The position numbers and the translations under genes were made by a program. A model generated the notes under the pieces. It saw only the letters and a list, made by a program, of their open reading frames with translations. It made no database searches and was not told the DNA's origin. Source: Streptomyces longispororuber (GTDB lineage Bacteria; Actinomycetota; Actinomycetes; Streptomycetales; Streptomycetaceae). Taken from it: a DNA stretch of 64,000 nt. This document shows positions 17,788 to 26,145 of the stretch, one piece after another. Within the stretch, counting starts at the first letter, position 1. Every line of letters begins with the position of its first letter. The stretch lies in contig NZ_JAMOLN010000006.1 in NCBI RefSeq assembly GCF_024448165.1, forward strand, positions 1-64,000, given 5' to 3'.

Positions 17788-17800
17788 ATGAGAATTCACC
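17760..17800. promoter_or_regulatory. Clustered GGTGAAT/ATTCACC operator of the MFS-TetR operon
   Basis: Four 7-bp half-sites are packed here: GGTGAAT 17760-17766, ATTCACC 17771-17777, GGTGAAT 17783-17789 and ATTCACC 17794-17800. Adjacent pairs form inverted repeats with spacers of 4, 5 and 4 bases, giving overlapping palindromes. The cluster ends 55 bp before the MFS start and overlaps the LysR 3' end. The TetR encoded at 19318 is the probable binder. Confidence 0.75.
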
Positions 17801-17855
17801 GAACCTGGGCAACCTCGGCAGAGGTCCTCCGCCCGCCGTCCCGAGCAGGAGACCC

Positions 17856-19313
17856 ATGGACCCCGCAGCGATACCCGTGCCGCCGCGCCTGCGCGAGCGC
17901 CTCACCGTGCCCGTGCTCGCCTTCGGCGGCATCCTCATGGCCGTCATGCAGACCGTCGTCGTCCCGCTCCTGCCCGACCTGCCCCGGCTCACCGGGGCGT
18001 CCCCGGCCGCCGTCTCCTGGATGGTCACCGCGACCCTGCTGGCCGGCGCCGTCCTCACCCCCGTGCTCGGCCGGGCCGGCGACATGTACGGCAAGCGACG
18101 GGTGCTGCTCGGCGCGCTCGCCCTGATGACCGCGGGCTCCGTGCTCTGCGCGCTGACCTCCGACATCCGGATCCTCATCGCCGCCCGCGCGCTCCAGGGC
18201 GCCGCCGCCGCGGTCGTCCCGCTGTCCATCAGCATCCTGCGCGACGAGCTTCCGCCCCACCGCACCGGATCCGCCGTCGCCCTGATGAGCTCCACCGTCG
18301 GCATCGGCGCCGGGCTCGGCCTGCCGCTGGCCGCGCTCATCGTGCAGTACGCGAACTGGCACGTCATGTTCTGGGCGACCAGCGCCCTCGGCGCCATCGG
18401 CCTGGGCCTCGCCTGGTGGGCGGTGCGTGAATCGCCCGTCCGCTCCCCGGGCCGTTTCGACGCCCTCGGCACGATCGGTCTCGCCGCCGGTCTGGTCTGT
18501 CTGCTGCTCGGTGTCTCCCAGGGCGGGCAGTGGGGCTGGGGGAGCGCGTCCGTCGTCGGCCTGTTCGCGGGCGCCGTACTGATCCTCGGCCTGTGGTCCT
18601 GGCAGCAGCTGCGCTCCGCCGGGCCGCTGGTGGACCTGCGGCTCGCCGTCGGCCGCCGGGTCGGCCTGCCGCACCTCGCGGCGCTGCTCACCGGATTCGC
18701 CTTCTACGCCAACTCGCTCGTCACCGCACAGCTCGTGCAGGCCCCCGTCGCCACCGGATACGGACTCGGCCTGTCGATCGTCGCGACCGGTGTGGTCATG
18801 CTGCCCAGCGGCATCATCATGCTGCTCTTCTCCCCGGTCTCCGCCCGCATCTCCACCGCGCGCGGCCCGCGCATCACCCTCGCCGTCGGCGGCGTCGTCC
18901 TCGCGCTCGGCTACGCGATCCGCATCGTCGACAGCACCGACCTGTGGGTGATCCTGGTCGGCGCCGCCGTCGTCTCGACCGGCACCACCCTCGCCTACTC
19001 GGCGCTGCCCACCCTGATCCTGCGCGCCGTCCCGGCCGGCGCGACCGCCTCCGCGAACGGGGTCAACGTCCTCATGCGCACCATCGGCCAGGCCGTCTCC
19101 AGCGCCGCGGTCGCCGCCGTCCTCGTGCACCACACGAGCCTGCTGGGCGGCGCCGAGGTCCCGACGCTGCACGGCTACCAGCTCGCGTTCGCGATGGCGG
19201 GTAGCGTCGCCCTGGTGGCCACGGCCGTCGCCCTGGCCGTGCCGTCCGACGCCGGCCGGGAGCGGGCCGGGGCGGGTGCGACGGCCCCGGTGGCCACCGC
19301 GAAGGGAGCCTGA
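17856..19313 (+). CDS. MFS drug efflux transporter (DHA2/EmrB-QacA type)
   Basis: 485 residues, about 14 transmembrane segments. Motif A-like 'GRAGDMYGKRRVLLG' lies after segment 2, and 'GIGAGLGLPLAALI' in segment 5 resembles motif C of antiporters. The start has AGGAG 5 bases upstream. A TetR gene follows after 4 bp with its ribosome site inside the pump's 3' end, so pump and repressor are one operon, the repressor controlling its own export partner through the half-site cluster at 17760-17800. Probably exports an antibiotic or endogenous metabolite by proton antiport. Confidence 0.9.
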   Translation: MDPAAIPVPPRLRERLTVPVLAFGGILMAVMQTVVVPLLPDLPRLTGASPAAVSWMVTATLLAGAVLTPVLGRAGDMYGKRRVLLGALALMTAGSVLCALTSDIRILIAARALQGAAAAVVPLSISILRDELPPHRTGSAVALMSSTVGIGAGLGLPLAALIVQYANWHVMFWATSALGAIGLGLAWWAVRESPVRSPGRFDALGTIGLAAGLVCLLLGVSQGGQWGWGSASVVGLFAGAVLILGLWSWQQLRSAGPLVDLRLAVGRRVGLPHLAALLTGFAFYANSLVTAQLVQAPVATGYGLGLSIVATGVVMLPSGIIMLLFSPVSARISTARGPRITLAVGGVVLALGYAIRIVDSTDLWVILVGAAVVSTGTTLAYSALPTLILRAVPAGATASANGVNVLMRTIGQAVSSAAVAAVLVHHTSLLGGAEVPTLHGYQLAFAMAGSVALVATAVALAVPSDAGRERAGAGATAPVATAKGA

Positions 19314-19317
19314 GGAG

Positions 19318-19935
19318 ATGAGCACGGCGTACGCGGACGAGCGGGAGCCCGGCACGGGCCGGCGCGACGCCGAGGCGACGAAGGCGGCGATCGTCCGGGC
19401 CGCCCGCCACCTGCTCGCCCGGCACGCCCACGGCGACATCACGCTCAAGGCGGTCGCCGACCGGGCCGGCGTCAGCCCGCCGCTCATCCTCAAGTACTTC
19501 GGGAACAAGGACGCCCTGTTCTCCGGCGTCATGAACTTCGAGGCCGACGTGGAGGCACTGCTCGACGCGCCCCTCGCCGACCTCGGACCGCACATGGTCC
19601 GGTACGTGCTGACCGGCCAGGCCGAGCGCGGCGCCGACCCCATCCTGCGCATCGTGTTCGCCCCGCTGCACGGCGCGCAGGGCGACATCCTGCGCGCCAA
19701 CTTCCGCGCCCAGGTCAGCGAACGCCTCGGGGCCCGGCTGACCGGCCCCGACGCGGCCCTGCGCGCCGAGCTCGCGGTGGCGATGCTGCTCGGCATCGGC
19801 GTGATGTACGGCATCGCCCGCGGCCCGCAGGTGCGGGCCGCGGACATCGAGGACCTGGTGCGCCGCTACGCCCCGGCGGTCCAGGCGCAGCTGGCGGCGG
19901 CGTCACCGGGGCAGGCCCCGGCTCAGCCGCACTGA
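19318..19935 (+). CDS. TetR-family repressor of the MFS operon
   Basis: 205 residues. HTH at residues about 22-66: 'IVRAARHLLARHAHGDITLK', 'VADRAGVSPPLILKYFGNK'. The C-terminal region ('GADPILRIVFAPLHGAQGD', shortened) fits the TetR_C subfamily often encoded beside drug pumps. GAGGAG precedes ATG and overlaps the MFS stop. The 3' end overlaps the convergent DUF2264 gene by 13 bp. Confidence 0.88.
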   Translation: MSTAYADEREPGTGRRDAEATKAAIVRAARHLLARHAHGDITLKAVADRAGVSPPLILKYFGNKDALFSGVMNFEADVEALLDAPLADLGPHMVRYVLTGQAERGADPILRIVFAPLHGAQGDILRANFRAQVSERLGARLTGPDAALRAELAVAMLLGIGVMYGIARGPQVRAADIEDLVRRYAPAVQAQLAAASPGQAPAQPH

Positions 19936-21800
19936 ACGCGCAGCTGCTCCCCGAACGTCACGACGGTCTCCGGTCCCTCGGCCCACCGGACCGTCAACTC
20001 CCCTTCGGTGACGGACACGTCGGTCACGGCGTCCGCGAGCGCGGCGTCGGCCGGCTCCGCGCTCAGCGAGGCCAGGGCCACGAACACCGCGGTCCCCGTC
20101 ACCTCCGCCGAGAGCCGCGGCACCCGCACCCACGCCTCGTACGCGGTCCCCTGCGGCGCGCGCACCGCGTCCCGCTCGACCCACCCGTGCAGGCCGACCA
20201 GCTCCGAGGCCAGCGCGTCCGACGCCCACCCGGTGAGGGTGACCCGCGCCCCGTGCGGCGCCCCGACGACCCGGTGCACCCGCAGCTCGTGCGCGCCGTG
20301 CGCCACGGTCACGCTCTCGACGCGCAGGCCCGGCACCATCGGAGGCCCGGAGGCGAACACGGGGCGGTGCCACGACGCCGCCCAGCCCCAGCCGTCACCG
20401 TGGCCCGCGCCCAGCGGGTGGACCCGGCGCCGGACGCTGCCGACCCCGTCGACCTCGACCGAGAGGTGGTTTTCCCGGACGTTCGGCACGGCGGTCGGGC
20501 CGGTGTGCGTGGAGTACGCCTGGCGGCCGTACAGCGCGTCCTCCTGCGCGGCGACCTCGCCCTCGTGCGGCCGGACATGGTCACTGCCGTGGTTGTGCAG
20601 GCGGACGATCCCGTCGCCTTGCGTCGACTGGATCAGCAGGCCCGGCGCGGGCAGCGCGAGCACCCGGTCGGGGCCCTCGCTCGGCGCGGGTTCCTCCGTC
20701 GCCGTCCACAGCGGGTCGCCCTCCGGCGCGAGCAGTGCCACGAACCCCTTCGACGCCCAGTACGGGGACGCAGGTCCCGAGTAGTTCTGCAGCGTCGCCT
20801 CGTGCGGGCCGTGCCAGCCCAGGCTCAGCAGTCCGTCGTCGGTGACCGAGCCGCGCTCCAGGAAGTAGCGCAGGTTGCCGCTGATCAGCCGGCGCGAGGT
20901 GCCGGGGGAGAGCGGCGTGTGCCCGGTGACCGCGCCGATGCCGACGGCCGCCGACGCCGCGAACCGGTACGTCAGCGAGCGGCCGAAGTGGATCGGCGCC
21001 CCGTCCGCGGCGAACAGCAGCGAGAAGCCGTCGAGGTGCTCGCGCAGCCGCGGCCCGAACCGGGCCGAGAGCGCCGCGTCGCCCGACAGGTGCGCGTGCA
21101 GCAGCGGATACAGGTGCAGCGCCCACCCGTTGTAGTGGTCGAAGGCCCGCCCGTCGCCGTCCGCGTACCAGCCGTCGCCGCGGTACCAGGTCTCCATGAG
21201 GTCGAGCGCCCGGTCGAGGGCGCGCGTCGTCGCCGCGTCGCCCCGGCCCACGGACTCCAGGAAGGACGCCACCATGAACGGGAAGAGGTACCAGTTGTTC
21301 GGCGCGGGTACGTGCGTGATCGAGCCGCGCAGCCACTTCTCGGCCCGGTCCTGCACGTCGCCGTCGAGCCGGTCCCACAGCCACGGCCGGGTCAGCATCA
21401 GGCCGAGCGCCACCGACGCCGACTCGACCATCGGCTGGCCCTGGACGTGGTGGTCGAGGATGAGCGGCCACGACTCGGCGTCGTCCCGGCCGGGGGTGCG
21501 GGTGCCCGCCGTCAGGCCCTGGGCATAGCGCTCCAGCCAGCCGTGCGGGTCCTTGCCGTCGGCGCCCGCGACCCGGAAGCCGGCGGCGAGGAACGTCCGG
21601 GCGTAGCCCTCCAGGCCGTCCGAGCGGACACCGGAACCGGACGGCCGGCCCGGCAGGTCGAGCAGGGCGCCACCGGGCGTCGCCCACCGCCAGGCGGAGC
21701 CGAGCAGACCGTCGGCGACGGCCTCCCAGTGCGCCCGGGTGTATCCGGTGAACGGGCTCAGCTCCCGGTTCTCTGCGGGAAGTTCGAACGGGATGGTCAT
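19923..21800 (-). CDS. DUF2264-family protein, probable glycoside-active enzyme
   Basis: 625 residues, no signal peptide, so cytoplasmic. The first 370 residues form an alpha/alpha toroid-like region with 'FTGYTRAHWEAVADGLL', 'HHVQGQPMVESASVALGL', 'NNWYLFPFMVASFLESVG' and 'FDHYNGWALHLYPLL', the hallmarks of DUF2264; the rest is a beta-rich module. From memory, some DUF2264 proteins were placed in glycoside hydrolase family 154 with glucuronidase activity; this is not proven here. It is the last gene of the sugar ABC operon, its ATG overlapping the previous stop (ATGA), so it should act on an oligosaccharide imported by that transporter. Confidence 0.8.
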   Translation of the reverse strand: MTIPFELPAENRELSPFTGYTRAHWEAVADGLLGSAWRWATPGGALLDLPGRPSGSGVRSDGLEGYARTFLAAGFRVAGADGKDPHGWLERYAQGLTAGTRTPGRDDAESWPLILDHHVQGQPMVESASVALGLMLTRPWLWDRLDGDVQDRAEKWLRGSITHVPAPNNWYLFPFMVASFLESVGRGDAATTRALDRALDLMETWYRGDGWYADGDGRAFDHYNGWALHLYPLLHAHLSGDAALSARFGPRLREHLDGFSLLFAADGAPIHFGRSLTYRFAASAAVGIGAVTGHTPLSPGTSRRLISGNLRYFLERGSVTDDGLLSLGWHGPHEATLQNYSGPASPYWASKGFVALLAPEGDPLWTATEEPAPSEGPDRVLALPAPGLLIQSTQGDGIVRLHNHGSDHVRPHEGEVAAQEDALYGRQAYSTHTGPTAVPNVRENHLSVEVDGVGSVRRRVHPLGAGHGDGWGWAASWHRPVFASGPPMVPGLRVESVTVAHGAHELRVHRVVGAPHGARVTLTGWASDALASELVGLHGWVERDAVRAPQGTAYEAWVRVPRLSAEVTGTAVFVALASLSAEPADAALADAVTDVSVTEGELTVRWAEGPETVVTFGEQLRVQCG

Positions 21801-22804
21801 GCCAGGAACGCCAGCCTTTCGCGTCGTACGGGATGGGCGAATCCGTCGCCCGCGGCCCACCGGGCCACCTCGCCGACGGCGGTGTCGGCGAGCCTCTCCC
21901 ACTCGCTGCCCTGCGAACCGGCCAGGTGCGGGGTGATCAGTGCGTTGGGGCAGTCCCACAACGGGTGGTCGGCGGGCAGCACTTCGGGGTCGGTGACGTC
22001 CAGGACCGCACGGATGCGGCCCGCGCGGACCACGTCGGTGAGCGCCTCCTGGTCGACGACGGCGCCCCGTGCGGTGTTGATCAGCGTGGCGTCCGGCCGC
22101 ATCGAGCCGAGCAGCTCCCGGCTGACGAGGCCGCGCGTGGCGGGCAGCAGCGGCGTGTGCACGCTCAGCAGGTCGCTGCGGGTGAACAGGTCGGGCAGCG
22201 GGACCCACTCCACGCCCAGGTCGGCTGCTTCCGCGGGGGATACGTACGGGTCGTGCAGCAAGACCTCGAAGTCGAAGGGCCGCAGCAGTTCGACGACCCG
22301 GCGGCCGACCATCGACGCCGAGAGGAGGCCCACGGTGCGCCGGTAGTTGCCCACCTCGTGCGACGTGAGCAGCCAGTTGCCGCGCTCCCTGGCCTGCCGG
22401 AAGTCGCGGGCCCGCTCCAGGACGTGCTTGCCGTGCAGCAGGAGCATCGCGAGGGTGTACTCGGCGACGGGCAGTGCGTTCGCCGCGGCCGCCGACGACA
22501 CCTCGACGCCCCGGTCCCAGCAGGCGTCGGTGACGTGCCCGCGCACCGAACCGGCCGCGTGCACCACGGCTTTCAGGCGGGGCGCCGCCGCCAGGACGTC
22601 CGCGTCGAGCGACGGACAGCCCCAGCCGGTGACGAGCACCTCGGCGTCGGCCAGCAGTTTCCTGGCGCGCGGTCCGCTCAGGTCGTCGAGCGCGGGCAGT
22701 GGCGCCAGGTCGCACACCGCCGCCAGCGCGGTCAGCGACCGCTGGGTGAAGACGGCCTCGGCGGCCTGCGGCGACATGGCCAGCACCACGCGGGGCAGGG
22801 TCAC
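21797..22804 (-). CDS. D-isomer 2-hydroxyacid dehydrogenase-like protein with altered Rossmann loop
   Basis: 335 residues from GTG 22804. The catalytic set is present: Arg246 in 'INTARGAVV', Glu274 in 'DPEVLP', His293 in 'TPHLAG'. The nucleotide loop, normally V-G-x-x-G-x-G-x-x-G, reads 'VGLLSASMVG' at 158-167, so two of three glycines are Ser. Cofactor binding may be changed or relaxed. It overlaps both neighbours by 4 bp (GTGA upstream, ATGA downstream), so it is tightly co-translated with the permease and the DUF2264 protein and probably oxidises or reduces a sugar-acid derivative. Confidence 0.85.
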   Translation of the reverse strand: MTLPRVVLAMSPQAAEAVFTQRSLTALAAVCDLAPLPALDDLSGPRARKLLADAEVLVTGWGCPSLDADVLAAAPRLKAVVHAAGSVRGHVTDACWDRGVEVSSAAAANALPVAEYTLAMLLLHGKHVLERARDFRQARERGNWLLTSHEVGNYRRTVGLLSASMVGRRVVELLRPFDFEVLLHDPYVSPAEAADLGVEWVPLPDLFTRSDLLSVHTPLLPATRGLVSRELLGSMRPDATLINTARGAVVDQEALTDVVRAGRIRAVLDVTDPEVLPADHPLWDCPNALITPHLAGSQGSEWERLADTAVGEVARWAAGDGFAHPVRRERLAFLA

Positions 22805-23673
22805 TTGACCGCTCCCGCCGTCAGGCCGGACCGCCAGAACCGCTGGAGGAGGACGAACGCGAGAATGAGCGGGAGGACCGCGAGGAGCGAACCCATGATC
22901 ACCACCGGGTAGTACTCGGGAGAGACGGACGCCTGGCTGTTCCACTGGTACAGGCCGAGGCTGACGGGATAGAGGTCCTGGTTCGACAGCATCACCATCG
23001 GCAGGAAGAAGTTGTTCCAGATCGTGGTGAGCTGGAAGAGGAAGACGGTGACCAGGCCGGGGCCCAGCATCCGCAGCGAGACCCGGATGTACGTGGTCAG
23101 TTCGCCCGCGCCGTCGACGCGCGCCGCCTCCAGGACCTCGTCGGGCACGTAGCCCTGGCTGAAGATCCGGCCCAGGTACACGCCGAACGGGTTGAACAGC
23201 ACCGGGACGAACACGGACCAGAAGGTGTTCACGACGCCGGTCTCGGACGCGATCAGGTACAGCGGCAGGGCGAGGACGGTCTGCGGCACCATCACGGCGG
23301 CGAGGACGAGCCCGAACAGCTTCTCCTTGTGCCGGAAGTGGTACTTGTCGAAGGCGTAGCCGCAGGCGACGCTGATCAGCGAGCCGAGGGCCGCGCCCAG
23401 GACCGCGTACAGCAGGCTGTTGCCGTACCAGCGGCCGTACAGGCCGTCGTCCATCGCGAACAGGTCCTTGAGGTTCTGGACCGGGGAGAAGTCGCTGAAG
23501 GACAGGATGCTGCTGCTGAACAGCGCGTCCCGGGACTTGGACGCGGCGAGCACCAGCCACAGCACCGGCAGCAGCGTGTACAGGACGGAGAGCACGACGA
23601 CCGCGTTGACGGTCGCGCGGCCCAGCATGCGCGGGCGCAGGGGCCTGGTGCCCCTCGACTCGGCGATGGTCAT
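22801..23673 (-). CDS. Carbohydrate ABC transporter permease (MalG/CUT1 type)
   Basis: 290 residues, six transmembrane segments. The EAA loop that docks on the ATPase reads 'EVLEAARVDGAGELTTYIRV' (shortened), matching the EAA-x3-G-x9-I-x-LP theme. The C-terminal 'QWNSQASVSPEYYPVVIMGS' (shortened) is typical of MalG-like proteins. Start overlaps with the MalF-like gene by 4 bp. No ATPase gene is present in the operon, so the shared MsiK-type ATPase encoded elsewhere in Streptomyces genomes probably energises it. Confidence 0.93.
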   Translation of the reverse strand: MTIAESRGTRPLRPRMLGRATVNAVVVLSVLYTLLPVLWLVLAASKSRDALFSSSILSFSDFSPVQNLKDLFAMDDGLYGRWYGNSLLYAVLGAALGSLISVACGYAFDKYHFRHKEKLFGLVLAAVMVPQTVLALPLYLIASETGVVNTFWSVFVPVLFNPFGVYLGRIFSQGYVPDEVLEAARVDGAGELTTYIRVSLRMLGPGLVTVFLFQLTTIWNNFFLPMVMLSNQDLYPVSLGLYQWNSQASVSPEYYPVVIMGSLLAVLPLILAFVLLQRFWRSGLTAGAVK

Positions 23674-24653
23674 CGGGCGTTCTCCTCGGACGAGTCCACG
23701 CGGTTGGTCCAGCGGGTCACGCCGTACGAGACGGCGATCGTGATGATCAGGAGGATCACCGACGCGGCGGCCGCGAGCGAGTAGTTGTTGCGGCTGAAGG
23801 CGGCGTCGTAGATGTACATGCTCGGCGAGAACCGGGTGTTGATCATCTGCGACGACTGGTGCAGCAGCATCGGTTCGGTGAACAGCTGGAGCGCCCAGAT
23901 CAGCGTGAACATCGCGACCATGACGATCGAGGAGCGCACGAGCGGTGCCTTGACCTGCAGTGCGGTGCGCACCGGGCCGGCGCCGTCGACGACGGCCGCC
24001 TCCAGGACCTCGCGGGGGACCGCCTGCAGGGCCGCGTAGAAGACCACCATGTTGTAGCCGAGGTTGCTCCACAGGGCGATGTTCACGATCGACGGCAGCG
24101 TGGTGTGCAGCCCCAGGAAGTCGACGGTGACGTCGGCCTTGCCGAGGGCCTCGATGACCGGGCTGATGCCGGGTGTGTAGAGGTAGAGCCAGATCAGGGC
24201 GGCGATGATGCCGGGCACCGCGTGCGGCAGGAACAGGCCCAACTGGGCCCAGGAGCGCAGTCGCACGACCCCCGAGTCGAGCAGCAGGGCCAGCGCGAGG
24301 GAGCCGATCACCATCAGCGGGATGTAGATCAGGCAGTACAGCGCCACCGTGCCGAGCCCGGACAGGAACGTCGGGTCGGTGAGCACGGCGGCGTACGAGC
24401 GCAGGCCCACGAAGACCGTGCGCTCCGCGCCGAAGCCGAGGCCAGGCTGGTCGTCGCTGAAGAAGCTCAGCCAGGCCGCCGTCCCGACCGGGATCAGGAA
24501 GACCAGCGTGAGGAGGACGAAGAACGGGGCCATCAGGACGCCCGCGGCGCCGTTGCGGCGGCGCTTGGCCGCCCGTTGCGCCTTGCGCCGGGAGACGCCG
24601 TCCGCCCGCTGCGGGGTGGTCGCCGCCGAAGGGGCGTGGGCTGTCACGGTCAT
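23670..24653 (-). CDS. Carbohydrate ABC transporter permease (MalF/CUT1 type)
   Basis: 327 residues. A basic N-terminal region (residues 20-35, 'RRKAQRAAKRRRNG') precedes six transmembrane segments; the EAA loop is 'EVLEAAVVDGAGPVRTALQV' (shortened). It pairs with the MalG-like permease to form the translocation pore and lies 30 bp downstream of the binding-protein gene. The gene order binding protein - MalF - MalG is the standard CUT1 layout. Confidence 0.93.
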   Translation of the reverse strand: MTVTAHAPSAATTPQRADGVSRRKAQRAAKRRRNGAAGVLMAPFFVLLTLVFLIPVGTAAWLSFFSDDQPGLGFGAERTVFVGLRSYAAVLTDPTFLSGLGTVALYCLIYIPLMVIGSLALALLLDSGVVRLRSWAQLGLFLPHAVPGIIAALIWLYLYTPGISPVIEALGKADVTVDFLGLHTTLPSIVNIALWSNLGYNMVVFYAALQAVPREVLEAAVVDGAGPVRTALQVKAPLVRSSIVMVAMFTLIWALQLFTEPMLLHQSSQMINTRFSPSMYIYDAAFSRNNYSLAAAASVILLIITIAVSYGVTRWTNRVDSSEENAR

Positions 24654-24683
24654 GGGGTCACCTGCCTTTCGGGGTGCGGGCGG

Positions 24684-26042
24684 TCATGTGGAGTGCTGGG
24701 TGGTGGACAGGCCGAGCGCCTTGAGGTCGGGCATCGTGCCGTCCTGCGCGGCGTGCATGGCGTCGAGGAGCGTGCCGGAGCCGGCCCCGGCACGGGCGAA
24801 GGCGTCCTGCATGACGTAGCCGGTGGCGGTCATGCGCGGACCCCACACCCAGCCGTCGCGGATCTTGTGGGCTTCTTCCTCGAAGAGCCGGTAGATGTCC
24901 TGGCTGCCGTAGTAGGCGCGGTCGAAGGCGGCGCGGCCCACCTCGACCAGTTCGGTCGCGGCCGGGTACTGGCTGCTCGCGCCGCTGGAGAGCCGCGCCT
25001 TGAGGGCGTCGGGGTGGGAGACCTGCCACTCGATGAACTCCATGGCGGCCTCGGGGTGCGTGCTGTCCTTGGTCACCGCGAACGTGGAGCCGCCGTGCGT
25101 GCCGAGCGAGGGCCTGTCCGCGGTCCACTGCGGCAGCGGGGCGATCCGCCACTTGCCCTTCTGCTCCGGGCGCGCGTTCATCTGCGCCCCCGCGTCCCAG
25201 GCGCCGCTGAGCCGGGTCAGGATCAGCCCGTTGCCGATCTGCGCGTCGTAGACCCGGGCGGTCTGCGAGTTGCAGTACACGAGGTCCTCGTCGATGAGGC
25301 GCTGCCAGTACGCGGCGACCTTGCGGGTCGGGGCGTCGGCCATGGACACGTTCCAGGCGCCCTTCGACGTGTCGAACCACTGGGCGCCGGCCTGCCAGCA
25401 CCAGGAGGCCATCTGCGACATGCCGTCCGTGGGGAACGTGGCGAGCCTGCGGCCGCCGCCGGTGCGGCGCACCTTCCGGGCCAGTTCGGCGTACTCGTCC
25501 CAGGTGGTGGGCACGTCGAAGCCGAAGTGGCCGAAGAGGTCCTTGCGGTAGTGCATCACCATCGGCTCGATGTCGAGCGGCACGCTGTACGTGCGGTTCT
25601 CGAACGTGGTCTGGCCGAGCGACTGCGGCAGCAGCTTGGCCCGCAGGCCGTCGCCGAGCATCGACGTGATGTCGCGGGCGACGCCGTCGATCGCGAAGCC
25701 CGGCAGCTGCGGGTACTCGATGGTGGCGACGTCGGGGGCGTTGCCGGCCCGGGCCGCGTTGCTGAGCTTGAGATAGCCGCCCTGGGTGCCGGAGGGTATC
25801 TGCTCGAAGGCGACCTGGATGTGGTCGTGCGTCTTGTTGAAGGCGTCCACGACCTCCTGGCTGCCGCGCAGCGCGGACCAGAACGTGATCGTGGTCGTAC
25901 CTCTGGTGCCTGACGTGCTGCTGTTGCTCTGCGATGACGCGCTGCCGTTGTCGCTGCAGGCGCCCAGGGCGCCCGTCAGCGGCAGCGCGGTGATCGCGGC
26001 GAGGACGGACCGACGGCTCTGACGGCTCGGTCGACCAGGCAT
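24684..26042 (-). CDS. Extracellular solute-binding lipoprotein (CUT1, Tat-type signal)
   Basis: 452 residues. The signal 'RQSRRSVLAAITALPLTG' has twin arginines, and the lipobox 'ALGAC' puts the lipidated Cys near residue 29. The mature domain is a class of maltose/oligosaccharide-binding proteins ('TTTITFWSALRGSQEVVDAF', 'GYLKLSNAARAGNAPDVATIE', shortened). It should capture an oligosaccharide outside the membrane and deliver it to the two permeases. A 17-bp operator-like site lies 86-102 bp upstream of its start. Confidence 0.92.
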   Translation of the reverse strand: MPGRPSRQSRRSVLAAITALPLTGALGACSDNGSASSQSNSSTSGTRGTTTITFWSALRGSQEVVDAFNKTHDHIQVAFEQIPSGTQGGYLKLSNAARAGNAPDVATIEYPQLPGFAIDGVARDITSMLGDGLRAKLLPQSLGQTTFENRTYSVPLDIEPMVMHYRKDLFGHFGFDVPTTWDEYAELARKVRRTGGGRRLATFPTDGMSQMASWCWQAGAQWFDTSKGAWNVSMADAPTRKVAAYWQRLIDEDLVYCNSQTARVYDAQIGNGLILTRLSGAWDAGAQMNARPEQKGKWRIAPLPQWTADRPSLGTHGGSTFAVTKDSTHPEAAMEFIEWQVSHPDALKARLSSGASSQYPAATELVEVGRAAFDRAYYGSQDIYRLFEEEAHKIRDGWVWGPRMTATGYVMQDAFARAGAGSGTLLDAMHAAQDGTMPDLKALGLSTTQHST

Positions 26043-26127
26043 GGGCGCCTCCCGCGGCTCCTGCGTGTTCGAGTCACGGGAATACTGATCGGCTGAGCGG
26101 ACCGGGTCAATAGATCGATCAGAAGAA

Positions 26128-26144
26128 AATGAATCGATCAAACG
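26128..26144. promoter_or_regulatory. Operator-like site upstream of the sugar ABC operon
   Basis: On the minus strand these 17 bases read CGTTTGATCGATTCATT. They match 15 of 17 positions of the site at 27301-27317 (CGTTTGAGCGCTTCATT) upstream of the regulator gene. The site overlaps the regulator's last codons edge and lies before the binding-protein promoter region, in the most A+T-rich part of the neighbourhood. It is the best candidate for regulator binding. Confidence 0.6.
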
Positions 26145-26145
26145 C

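Noticed and set aside
20187..22346. Plus-strand open frame of about 700 codons over DUF2264 and the dehydrogenase
   Set aside because: Crosses two well-supported minus-strand genes and has no ribosome site or domain.
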